Shown piece after piece: positions 25,660 to 33,682 of a DNA stretch of 64,000 nucleotides. The DNA is taken from positions 1,488,001 through 1,552,000 of the forward strand of contig OZ246946.1 in NCBI GenBank assembly GCA_965232015.1. The letters run 5' to 3'. Numbering within the stretch: position 1 is the first letter of the stretch; each line of letters starts with the position of its first letter. This DNA comes from JAJEAO01 sp963667635 (lineage in GTDB: Bacteria > Acidobacteriota > Vicinamibacteria > Marinacidobacterales > Marinacidobacteraceae). Position numbers and translations under genes: made by a program. Under the pieces are notes generated by a model. It was not told the DNA's origin. It worked only from the letters and a program-made list of their open reading frames with translations, and did no database searches.

Positions 25660-28316
25660 CCGACTTCATTCCCCCCGATCAGGCCGCCCGCGACGCCGCC
25701 AGCGACCCGTCCCGCAACGTCGTCCTGCGGGCGTCGGCGGGCACCGGCAAGACGACCGCGCTGGTGACGCGTTACCTGCGTCTCCTCGAGTGCGGGGTTC
25801 CGCCCCGGCACATCCTCGCCCTCACTTTCACCCGGAAGGCGGCGCAGGAGATGAAGGACCGGATCCTGGACAAGCTGGCGGAGCCGGCGCGGCGGGGCAT
25901 CCTCGCCGAGCGCGCCGACATCGCCGAGGTCAACCTCCAGACCATAGACGCGTTCAATCTCGGGCTCGTCCGGGAGTTCCCCCTCGACGCCGGCGTTGCC
26001 CCCGGGGTAGAGATCCTCGACGAGCGGGCGATGCCGGCGGTGCGCGAGGAAGCCATCCAGCGCGTCTTCTCGGGGGCGACTGGTTTCGACCGACAGGTTC
26101 TCGCCGAGCTGCCGCTGCTCCTCGACCGGCGCCCTTCCGCGGTCGAGCAGGCGGTGAACGCCTACCTCGATCGTCGCCTGATCTGGAGGCCCCAGTTTGA
26201 GGAGCAGGCGACGCGGATCGCAGCCGAGCCGACCCCGAAACGGCCGTGGCTCTTCGACGCCCTGGACGAGGCGGCCACTGCCTCCGCCGAGCTCGCCACC
26301 GCGCCGGGCCTGTCGCTGCCGGAGCGCCTCGCGCTCCTCGAGGGCGACGGCCGATCGGGAGCGACCGACGCGCTTGATCGGGACGCCCTCGACACGTTCC
26401 TCAAGGAGGGCCGGAAGGGACCGGCGAAAGGCTTTCCGAAGGCGCTCCGACCGGCCTACATCACGGTGCGAGAGGCGTTCGATCCGGCTCGGGCGGCGTG
26501 GCGGGATTACCTCGAGCGGATCGCGTTGGGTCCCTTCTGGACGCTCTGCCGAGCGACCGAGACCGAGTACCAGCGGCTCAAGCGCGAGCGGGGGGTGATG
26601 GACTTCGACGACCTGACCGAAGCCGCCACCCGACTCCTGTCGCAACTCGGGGAGTTCAGCGAGAGCCGCTTCCGGCTGGAGGCCCGCTACCACCACCTCC
26701 TGCTCGACGAGTTCCACGACACCTCGGACCCGCAGTGGGAGCTGCTCCGCAACATCATCCAGCCGTGGTTCGAAGGGGAGGGGCTCGCCGCCGAGGAAGT
26801 GCAACGGGTCACCCAGGGCAGGCTCTCGCGCCCCACGATCTTCATCGTGGGGGACCACAAGCAGTCCATCTACCGATTCCGCAACGCCCGGGTGGAGATC
26901 CTGGGCCGGGCCGAGGCCGATGTGCAAGAGCTGGAGAAAGGGGCGTTCGGCCGGCGGGCGACCCGGGTGCTGCGCTGGAACTTCCGCTCGACCAGGGCGC
27001 TGCGGCGGTTCGTGAACCGGGCCTCGCGAGCGATCGCCGCCAGGCAGAAGACCGAGCAGGACTGGACATTCCGCTACGACGAGTCCGATGAGTTCCCGGA
27101 AGGGAAGGGATCGCGGAAGCAGGAGACGCCGCCCCCCGGGAAGCCGCTCGCGGTCGCGGTGGGCAAAAAGGCCGACATTCCACCCCTTGTGGTCGCCGAG
27201 CGGATCGGCCGCCTGGTTCACGAGCACGGGGTCTCGCCGGGGGAGATCGCGATCCTCGCCCGCGGCGCCGGACGACTGGGTTCGTTTCGGGACGCTTTGG
27301 AGGCGGTGAACGTCCCCTGCTACCTGATGCGGGGGCCCCACTTTTTCGCCACCTCGGAGATGCGCGACCTGGAGGCGCTGATCCGCTGTCTCGCCCGCCC
27401 GTTCTCCGATCGGCGCGCGGTGGAGCTGCTCCGGTCCCGCTTCTTCGCCGTTCCCGCCGAGGGACTGGTGCGACTACGCCGGGCGGCGTCTTCCGACACG
27501 CCCTTCGCCGACTTCCTCCGTGGAGAAGGGGACGCGCTGCCGGACGATCTCGACCCGGTCTCCCGCGAGCGCCTCGAGAGCGCCGCCGCGCAGGTTCCCG
27601 GCTGGATCGATCTTTCCCGGCGACTCCCCCCGGCGCAGACAGTGGACCGCATCCTCGAGCAGACCGACTACGCGGCGCGGGCGAAGGCGTCGGCCCGCGG
27701 CCGGGCGGAGGGCGAGCAGACCCGGGCGAATCTCGGCCGCGCCCGGGAACTCCTCGCCGCCCTCTCGCGGGGAGGCTTCACGAACTTCGAGGAGCTCGCG
27801 GAGCGGGTGGCGGCGGCCTCGCGGGGCGACATCACCGAGGCGCCGGTGGAAGCGGCGGATGCCGTGCAGGCGCTCACCATCCACGCCTCCAAGGGGCTCG
27901 AGTTCGACCACGTCTTCCTCGTGGACATGAACTCCCCCGGCGGAAGCGGCCGGGGGATGCTCCGGGTGCGGGAGTCCGACGACGGGAACTGGAGCATCGG
28001 GCTGGTCAGAAAATCCAGCCGGTGGGCGGTGGAGGACGGCGGGCGCGCCGAATCGGAGGAGCGCCGGTGCCTCTACGTGGCGATGACCCGCGCGCGGCGC
28101 TCGCTCGCACTGTCGTGGCACACGCCGTTCACGAAGAAGGGCGATCCCTACAAGCCGCGGGGCCTCACGAAATTCCTGCCTGGAGCGCTCTACCGCCAGG
28201 CCTCCCTAACCGCGCGGGAGTCCGAGACCCGCGAGATCGAGTGGGACGGGCAGACGATCGAGGTCCTCGCCGGTGCTCCCGGTCAGGCGCCGCAGACCGG
28301 GAACCCTTCCCCCTGA
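25656..28316 (+). CDS. UvrD/AddA-like superfamily 1 helicase lacking its own nuclease domain
   Basis: 886 residues. Motif I ASAGTGKTTALV near 27, Ia LTFTRKAAQEM, II LLLDEFHDTSDPQW (DEFHD instead of the usual DEFQD), III IVGDHKQSIYRFRNA, IV LRWNFRST, V TIHASKGLEFDHVF and VI LYVAMTRARRSL. It would translocate 3' to 5' on DNA as the motor of an AddAB/RecBCD-like complex. AddA proteins normally run ~1200 residues and end in a nuclease domain; this one stops soon after motif VI. The next gene overlaps the stop and resembles the missing domain. Confidence 0.9.
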   Translation: MTDFIPPDQAARDAASDPSRNVVLRASAGTGKTTALVTRYLRLLECGVPPRHILALTFTRKAAQEMKDRILDKLAEPARRGILAERADIAEVNLQTIDAFNLGLVREFPLDAGVAPGVEILDERAMPAVREEAIQRVFSGATGFDRQVLAELPLLLDRRPSAVEQAVNAYLDRRLIWRPQFEEQATRIAAEPTPKRPWLFDALDEAATASAELATAPGLSLPERLALLEGDGRSGATDALDRDALDTFLKEGRKGPAKGFPKALRPAYITVREAFDPARAAWRDYLERIALGPFWTLCRATETEYQRLKRERGVMDFDDLTEAATRLLSQLGEFSESRFRLEARYHHLLLDEFHDTSDPQWELLRNIIQPWFEGEGLAAEEVQRVTQGRLSRPTIFIVGDHKQSIYRFRNARVEILGRAEADVQELEKGAFGRRATRVLRWNFRSTRALRRFVNRASRAIAARQKTEQDWTFRYDESDEFPEGKGSRKQETPPPGKPLAVAVGKKADIPPLVVAERIGRLVHEHGVSPGEIAILARGAGRLGSFRDALEAVNVPCYLMRGPHFFATSEMRDLEALIRCLARPFSDRRAVELLRSRFFAVPAEGLVRLRRAASSDTPFADFLRGEGDALPDDLDPVSRERLESAAAQVPGWIDLSRRLPPAQTVDRILEQTDYAARAKASARGRAEGEQTRANLGRARELLAALSRGGFTNFEELAERVAAASRGDITEAPVEAADAVQALTIHASKGLEFDHVFLVDMNSPGGSGRGMLRVRESDDGNWSIGLVRKSSRWAVEDGGRAESEERRCLYVAMTRARRSLALSWHTPFTKKGDPYKPRGLTKFLPGALYRQASLTARESETREIEWDGQTIEVLAGAPGQAPQTGNPSP

Positions 28317-28819
28317 TGCCGCGGCCGGGGGCCGACCGGCGCGAGGCGGCGGCGGTGCGCGCCCTCGCCCACACCCTGTTCCACCGCAGCGACGCCCGCG
28401 GCGAGACCCCCGACCTCGCCACCGCGCTCCGACTCGTGGACGAGCGCCTCGCCCCGGGCGCGGGACGCCGCGAACGGGTGGCCGGGGATGCGCTGCGGCT
28501 CGCGCTCGCCGGGCTCGCCGAGAGGGGGCGGGGCGGGAGGCTCGCCGGCAGGATGCGCTCCGGACTCCGGGTCGCCGTGCCGCGACGGGACGGCGGCGCC
28601 CGAACGGTGTGGATCTCCACCGTGGTGCACCACCCGGACGACTCGCTCTCGGTGGTCACGCTCGCCCCGGACGGCGACGACGCCTCCTTCCGGGCGCGCC
28701 GCGCCGGTTACGCCGCGCGGGTTCTCTTCGGCAGGCGGGTCCGGTCGCTCATCGTCCACCCGGACGGCCGGATCGAGGAACTGCGGTCGGGACGGCGTCC
28801 GACCCGACGACGACGCTGA
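28316..28819 (+). CDS. Small third AddAB-operon protein, probable detached and dead AddA nuclease domain
   Basis: 167 residues; the ATG overlaps the helicase stop as TGATG. I do not recognise it by family, but its layout parallels an AddA C-terminal nuclease domain: RMRSGLRVAVPRRDGG, then a strand WISTVVHH where the catalytic Asp would be, SVVTLAPDG where the Asp/Glu-x-Lys strand would be, and FRARRAGYAARVLFG then SLIVHPDGRIEEL like the following helix and strand. The acidic and Lys residues needed for cleavage are missing. It may be structural. The identification is inference. The last 71 bp overlap the opposite-strand deacylase gene. Confidence 0.6.
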   Translation: MPRPGADRREAAAVRALAHTLFHRSDARGETPDLATALRLVDERLAPGAGRRERVAGDALRLALAGLAERGRGGRLAGRMRSGLRVAVPRRDGGARTVWISTVVHHPDDSLSVVTLAPDGDDASFRARRAGYAARVLFGRRVRSLIVHPDGRIEELRSGRRPTRRRR

Positions 28820-30461
28820 TCCGAGCGGCCTGTTCGGGCCGGTAGGCGGGACCCCGGAGCGCCCGCCCGGGGAGCGCCCCGGTGTACTCCCCTTCGTCCA
28901 CCACCGGGACGCCGTTCACGAGCACGTAGCGCATCCCGACCGAGTAGTGGAACGGGTCCTCGAAGGTCGCGAGCCCCTCGATCGTCTCCGGATCGAAGAT
29001 GGCGAGGTCGGCGAAGTAGTCCTCCTCGATCAGGCCGCGGTCCTCGAGCCCGAGGATCTCGGCGGGAAGCCCGCTCAGCTTCCGGATCGCTTCCTCCCAG
29101 GTCAGGAGGCCCTCGTCGCGCACGTAGGTCCCGAGGAGGCGCGGCACCGTTCCGAGATGGCGGGGGTGCACCAGCGGGGGGAGATTCTCCGAGTCCAGAT
29201 CGAGCGCGCCCCCGTCGGTGCCGCCGGCGACATAGGGCTGGGCCAGAACCTGCCGCAACGTCTCCTCCTCGTTGTTCCAGTCGATCACGATGCCGCGGCC
29301 CTCGTGCTGGAGGACGACGTCCATGAACACCTCCTCCGGCGGCTGCTCACGGATCTCCGAGACTTCCTCGACCAGCTTCCCGTTCACCTCCGGGTCCTCG
29401 ACGCCGAACCGAACCCGGTGCCAGCCGATGTTGGCGAGGTAGGGCGGCTCGGTCACGAAATCACCGGCGATCCGCTCGCGCATCGCCGGGTCCCGCAGCC
29501 GCTCCAGCATCGCCTGCACCCCGCCCTCCTGGGCCCAGGCCGGGATGTAACTGCGGAGCCCGGTGATCCCCCAGGTGTAGGTGTAGCTGTCCCCGGTGAC
29601 CTCCATCCCGCGTTGCTGCGCCTCCGCGATGATCCCGAGGAACGTGTCCGCTTCGGTGGAGGAGGTCGAGTTGAGGTGGAAGAAGTGGACCCTCGCCCCG
29701 GCCTGCTCCCCGATGGCGAGCGCTTCCCGGATCGCTTCCGCGTCGGTGCCGTTCATGGTGCGGGCGTGGTTTGCGAACAGGCCGCCAAGGGCCGCCGCCT
29801 CGCCCACGATGGCGGCGAGCTCCTCGGTGGACATGTAGATGTTGGGCACGTAGCTGAGTCCGGCCGAGACCCCGAACGCGCCCTCCCGCATCGCCTCCCG
29901 CGTGAGTTCCAGCATCGCCTCGAGTTCCTCGGGAGTGGGCTCGCGGTCCTCGTAGCCCATCACCCACGCCCGGACCGACCCCGAGCCGACGTAGGAGGCG
30001 ACGTTGATCGAGACCCCCACCTCCTCGACGTAATTGAGGAAACCGCCGAGGGTGCCCCATTGGCCCTCGAGCTCCTCGGGCAGACGGCTCTCGATCCGCC
30101 CCCCGAGGGGGCCCATCGAAGTCGTCTCCCCGTACACCTCGGTGGTGAGGCCCTGGAAGGCGAACGACGGCCCCTGTCCGCCGTTCAGGAGACGGGCGAC
30201 CTCCGAGTGGCTGTGCATGTCCATGAACCCGGGGGCGACGTAGAGCCCCTCGGCCTCGATGGTGCGCTCGGCCCGGCCCTCGGCCTCGCCGACCGCCACG
30301 ATGCGACCGCCGCGGATCGCGACATCAGCGATGACGCCCGGCGACCCGGTCCCGTCGAACACGGTTCCGCCCCGGATGAGGAGGTCGTACTCGGGGGCGG
30401 CGCATCCGAGCGCGAACGCAGCCAGAACGACGAGACCGACGGCGGTGGCGCGGGTCCGCAT
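28749..30461 (-). CDS. N-acyl-D-amino-acid deacylase-family amidohydrolase lipoprotein
   Basis: 570 residues. Lipobox AFALGC near residue 20; then LIRGGTVFDGTG, the amidohydrolase start, metal-binding FMDMHSHSE, FANHARTMNG, RVHFFHLNSTSS, and GGTDGGALD with the last metal Asp. D-aminoacylases remove acyl groups from N-acyl-D-amino acids or dipeptides. Two ATGs are possible; I chose 30461 because GGAGG (complement of 30468-30472) lies 6 bases before it. The 3' end overlaps the small AddAB-operon gene by 71 bp. The substrate is not certain; it could be a related D-amino-acid peptide amidase. Confidence 0.85.
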   Translation of the reverse strand: MRTRATAVGLVVLAAFALGCAAPEYDLLIRGGTVFDGTGSPGVIADVAIRGGRIVAVGEAEGRAERTIEAEGLYVAPGFMDMHSHSEVARLLNGGQGPSFAFQGLTTEVYGETTSMGPLGGRIESRLPEELEGQWGTLGGFLNYVEEVGVSINVASYVGSGSVRAWVMGYEDREPTPEELEAMLELTREAMREGAFGVSAGLSYVPNIYMSTEELAAIVGEAAALGGLFANHARTMNGTDAEAIREALAIGEQAGARVHFFHLNSTSSTEADTFLGIIAEAQQRGMEVTGDSYTYTWGITGLRSYIPAWAQEGGVQAMLERLRDPAMRERIAGDFVTEPPYLANIGWHRVRFGVEDPEVNGKLVEEVSEIREQPPEEVFMDVVLQHEGRGIVIDWNNEEETLRQVLAQPYVAGGTDGGALDLDSENLPPLVHPRHLGTVPRLLGTYVRDEGLLTWEEAIRKLSGLPAEILGLEDRGLIEEDYFADLAIFDPETIEGLATFEDPFHYSVGMRYVLVNGVPVVDEGEYTGALPGRALRGPAYRPEQAARISVVVGSDAVPTAVPRSGRPGGR

Positions 30462-30523
30462 GAGCATCCTCCCGGACCGCGCCGGTGCGAGGGCCGGCCC
30501 GCTCCGGATCGTATGCGAGCGCG

Positions 30524-30808
30524 TTACTGGCAGCGGACCGCGCGCGGCGGAGTGTCGAGGCAGAGGATGTTCTCCGTCCGACCGCGGGCGACCCGGGCGC
30601 AGGCGCCGGTCACGGCGGCCCGAATCGCGTCGGACTCGGTGGCGCCGCGCGCCGTGACGGTGGCGTCCCTGCCATCGAAGACCATCAGGACTTCGCAGCG
30701 GGACTCTCCCATCCGGAGGGTCGAGACGACGAGCGCGCCCACGAGCGCGAGGAAGGCGGCGAACGCGATCCAGCCGAACAGCCGGATCCGGCGACGGCGG
30801 GCGCTCAC
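30524..30808 (-). CDS. Small single-pass membrane protein
   Basis: 94 residues. A basic N-terminus (SARRRRIRLF) is followed by one membrane segment (GWIAFAAFLALVGALVV), then a short soluble domain with three Cys (CEVLMVF, GACARV, ILCLD, plus a final VRCQ) that may form disulphides outside the cytoplasm. No family recognised. GTG start at 30808 overlaps the DDAH-like gene stop (GTGA), so the two are coupled. Confidence 0.65.
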   Translation of the reverse strand: MSARRRRIRLFGWIAFAAFLALVGALVVSTLRMGESRCEVLMVFDGRDATVTARGATESDAIRAAVTGACARVARGRTENILCLDTPPRAVRCQ

Positions 30809-31665
30809 GCGGCGTCCCGGGCGACGGGGCGCGTCAGGCAGGTCGGGCCTCCCGAACCGTTGGCGCTGATCTCGTCGCCGGCGTAGGTCAGAACCCGGAA
30901 CCCGGCCGCCCGCAGCCGGTCGTTCGTCCGGCGGTTCGCCGCGAGCGCGAGGAGCGTGCGATCGCCGAGCGCGAGGACGTTCGCCGCCATCGTGGCGCGC
31001 TCCTCTTCGGCAATGGAGATCCACGCGAAGCCCCGGTCGCGAAGAAGGCGCAGGGTGGCGACGGCGAGATAGTGCGGGTCGGCGATCAGCGTCGTCCGGT
31101 CGAGGACGCTCAGCAGGGACATCAGGTGGAGGCAGGCGGCGGGGCCGTCTCCGTGGGGAAGCGGCGCCGCGATGACCTCCACGCCGTCTTCGGCCACCAG
31201 CGCCTGGAGCTGGGCAATGCCCGCTGCAGTCGTCCGGTAGCCCTCGCCCGCGAGGACGGTGAACGGATCCAGCCAGACCAGATCGCCCCCCTCGGCGAGC
31301 CCGGGCGGCTCGATGCTCCCGATGACCGGGATCCCGGCGGCTTCGTAGATCGCCCGGTGGAATGCGGGCTCCCCCCGACGGGCCTGCTTCCCCATTCGCA
31401 TCAGGACCATTCCCCGCGGCGTCGGGAACGAGGCGTCGTGGCAGTACACCGCGTCGGGGGTGAGGCCGTAGCGGTCAGCCCCGAGACCCGGATCGAGCAC
31501 TTCGGCCCCGAATCCGGTGAGCGCTTCGCGGAGCGCGTCGTGCTCCCGCGCGGCCGCATCGGCCTCGGGCGGGTGGAAGTAGCCGAGGTCGCGCCAGGGC
31601 GCGTGGGGGCCCCATCCACAGGTCGCGGGCGAGATCAGGAGCACCCGGCGCAGGCGGCCGCACAT
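30805..31665 (-). CDS. Dimethylarginine dimethylaminohydrolase / amidinotransferase-family hydrolase
   Basis: 286 residues, guanidino-modifying fold. Blocks: YCHDASFPTP, LAEGGDLVWLD with the conserved GGD, LPHGDGPAACLHL around the catalytic His, and near the C-terminus GSGGPTCLTRPV with the catalytic Cys. Enzymes of this type convert methylarginines or arginine to citrulline plus amine. The ATG at 31665 begins conserved sequence (MCGRLRRVLLISP); a GTG at 31713 would add a low-complexity leader. Upstream lies the repeat array beside the IS. Confidence 0.85.
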   Translation of the reverse strand: MCGRLRRVLLISPATCGWGPHAPWRDLGYFHPPEADAAAREHDALREALTGFGAEVLDPGLGADRYGLTPDAVYCHDASFPTPRGMVLMRMGKQARRGEPAFHRAIYEAAGIPVIGSIEPPGLAEGGDLVWLDPFTVLAGEGYRTTAAGIAQLQALVAEDGVEVIAAPLPHGDGPAACLHLMSLLSVLDRTTLIADPHYLAVATLRLLRDRGFAWISIAEEERATMAANVLALGDRTLLALAANRRTNDRLRAAGFRVLTYAGDEISANGSGGPTCLTRPVARDAA

Positions 31666-31751
31666 GCTCGGGGCGGCGGACCGAGGCGGGGACGGGGCGG
31701 CGAGGACGCTCACGGGGGCGCAACGGTACCCCCTGCCGGAGCGCCTCATGG

Positions 31752-31984
31752 AGCGCCGGTCTCCCGGAGCGCCGGACTCCCGTCCCTTGCCGGGCCCCGC
31801 CCCCACCGGGAGAACTGGCCGGGAGAACTGGCGCCGGACTCCAGTCTCTTGCCGGCGCGCCAGACTCCAGTCCCTTGCAGGAGCGCCGGACTCCCGTCCC
31901 TTGCCGGCGCGCCAGACTCCAGTCCCTTGCAGGAGCGCCGGACTCCCGTCCCTTGCCGGCGCGCCGGACTCCAGTCCGGCAATT
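31752..31984. repeat. Intergenic array: 52-bp tandem units, REP arms and GGGAGAACTGG units
   Basis: Between the DDAH-like gene and the IS, modules such as GAGCGCCGGACTCCCGTCCC and CGCCAGACTCCAGTCCCTTG alternate; the pair repeats with a 52-bp period (for example from 31881 to 31933). Only the last module closes into a full palindrome, at 31963-31980 (GCCGGACTCCAGTCCGGC). ACCGGGAGAACTGG and a second GGGAGAACTGG occur at ~31804-31831. The IS sits directly against the last palindrome. No gene is visible in 31666-31984. Confidence 0.75.
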
Positions 31985-33479
31985 CAGTCTGTGGAAAAAC
32001 TCCGAGGTCTTGGGGTCGGGGATCGTGAGGGGTTCTACAATTTATCGGCATGGCGATGGGCAAGCGCCGTGTCGAGCGGCCAGGGAAGTTGTGGGTTGCG
32101 ACGACGGACATCGCGAGAGGTCCGGGCTGTGCGTTTTACCGTGGGCTGAACCGGGTTTTGGATGAGGCGGGGTTCGACGACCACACGCAGGACGTCTGTC
32201 GCGAGTTCTACGCGTCGGGGAGGGGCCGGCCGAGCATGCCGCCGGAGAGCTACTTCCGTCTGCTGATGGTGGGGTATTTCGAGGGCATCCCGTCGGAGCG
32301 AGGGATCGCCTGGCAGCTCGGGGACTCGCTGAGTCTGAAGGAGTTCGTGGGGCTGGGGCCGACGGATCGGGGCTGGGACCACTCGACGCTGTCGAAGGCG
32401 CGGAAGCGGATCTCGTTGGAGGCGCACGTGGAGGTGTTCAGGTGGGTTCTGAGACGGCTGCGGGAGTCGAAGTTGCTGCGGGGGCGGAAGCTGGGGGTGG
32501 ACGGGACGACGCTGCGGGCGAACGCGGCGCTGCGGGCGATCCGGCGCCGGGACAGCGGGGAGGCGTATCGGGAGTTTCTGCGCCGGCTGGCGCGGGAGTC
32601 GGGGATCGAGACGCCGACGCTGGCGGATCTGAAGCGGGTGGACCGGAAGCGGAGGAGGAAGAAGAAGACCGGATGGAACCGGGAATGGACGCAGCCGGTG
32701 GATCCGGACGCGCGGATCGGGAAGATGAAGAGCGGGGAGACGCGGATGCTGCACAAGGTGGAGCATGCGGTGGACCTGGAGACCGGTGCGATGGCGGCGG
32801 TGGTGGTTCAGCCGGGAGACCAGGGGGACACGAAGACGCTGGAGACGACGGTGGAGGAGATGGAGGCGCGGCTGGAGGACGCGGAGGTGGAGCGGGGAAA
32901 GGTGCGGGTGGTGGTGTGCGACAAGGGGTATCACTCCGACGAGACGATGGTGGGGCTGAAGCGGAAGGGGCTGCGGTCGTATGTGGCGGAGCCGCAGCGG
33001 GGGCGGCGGAAGTGGGCGGGGAAGGAGGAGGAGAAGAAAGCGGTGTATCTGAACCGGCGTCGGATCCGGCGGTCCTACGCGAAGGGGTGGCTTGCGCGGC
33101 GAGGGGAGGTGGTGGAGCGTTCGTTCGCGCACTGCTACGAGACCGGCGGGCTGCGGAGGCTGTATCTGCGGGGGCGGGAGAACATCGGCAAACGACTCCA
33201 GATCCACGCTGCGGCGTTCAATCTGGGGCTGCTGATGCGGACGCGGTATGGGGTCGGGACGCCGAGAACGCTGCAGCGGTATCGGCGCCTGGCGCGGATG
33301 TCGCATTTTGAGCGCCTGAGACGCCTTCAGAGCCGTTTCCGGGCCCTCTGGAGGCTGCGGGGCGTCCTCGGGACGCGATTTCGGCTTGGTCAGCTTCCGG
33401 CGTCGTCACATTTCGTGCCGAGCCAGGTGCCATACCAGCATCTCCACTCCTGGCCAAAAGGGCTTTTGTCCACGGCCTG
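31985..33479 (+). mobile_element. Complete insertion sequence (IS1182/IS5-like), 1495 bp
   Basis: Left end CAGTCTGTGGAAAAACTC and right end, read inward, CAGGCCGTGGACAAAAGCC are imperfect terminal inverted repeats. Both flanks are AATT (31981-31984 and 33480-33483), a 4-bp target duplication. One transposase fills it. The ends match those of the four short MITEs in this window, making this the likely source of their transposase. IS1182 and IS5 groups overlap in this kind of protein; I cannot decide between them by eye. Confidence 0.9.
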
Positions 33480-33480
33480 A
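32050..33480 (+). CDS. DDE transposase of the IS1182/IS5-like element
   Basis: 476 residues. The N-terminal DUF772-type region includes PPESYFRLLMVGYFEGI and RGIAWQLGDSLSLKEFVG. DDE residues: Asp in LGVDGTTLRANA (~152), Asp in VVCDKGYHSDE (~292) and Glu in RGEVVERSFAHC (~356). The interior is rich in Lys/Arg and DPDARIGKMKSG, typical of the group. The last codon before the stop lies in the right terminal repeat, and the final A of TGA is the first base of the target duplication. Start ATG 32050; ATG 32056 is as likely. The gene is intact. Confidence 0.92.
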   Translation: MAMGKRRVERPGKLWVATTDIARGPGCAFYRGLNRVLDEAGFDDHTQDVCREFYASGRGRPSMPPESYFRLLMVGYFEGIPSERGIAWQLGDSLSLKEFVGLGPTDRGWDHSTLSKARKRISLEAHVEVFRWVLRRLRESKLLRGRKLGVDGTTLRANAALRAIRRRDSGEAYREFLRRLARESGIETPTLADLKRVDRKRRRKKKTGWNREWTQPVDPDARIGKMKSGETRMLHKVEHAVDLETGAMAAVVVQPGDQGDTKTLETTVEEMEARLEDAEVERGKVRVVVCDKGYHSDETMVGLKRKGLRSYVAEPQRGRRKWAGKEEEKKAVYLNRRRIRRSYAKGWLARRGEVVERSFAHCYETGGLRRLYLRGRENIGKRLQIHAAAFNLGLLMRTRYGVGTPRTLQRYRRLARMSHFERLRRLQSRFRALWRLRGVLGTRFRLGQLPASSHFVPSQVPYQHLHSWPKGLLSTA

Positions 33481-33611
33481 ATTCCCAAGCGAGCTGCCGG
33501 CGCGCCGGACCGCTGGCTCTGGTTCGACGATGACGTCGCCTACCCGCAAGAGCCGTCCTCTGCGCACTTGCGAACTGGTGAAGAGTGCGGATTCTCACCT
33601 CGCGCTGACGC

Positions 33612-33629
33612 GCCGCTCTGGAGAGCGGC
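33612..33629. repeat. REP-like hairpin
   Basis: GCCGCTCTGGAGAGCGGC, a perfect palindrome followed by GCTCCATGGG, lies between the IS and the amidohydrolase gene. The rest of 33484-33682 shows no convincing gene; it holds the ribosome-binding site of the next gene. Confidence 0.75.
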
Positions 33630-33682
33630 GCTCCATGGGCCCGACCCTCCACAGGTATTCTCGCGGGTCCGGAGGTTCGCCC

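Noticed and set aside
31752..31984. Possible CRISPR array
   Set aside because: Repeats have no unique spacers of constant length and are palindromic REP-type units; no cas gene nearby.
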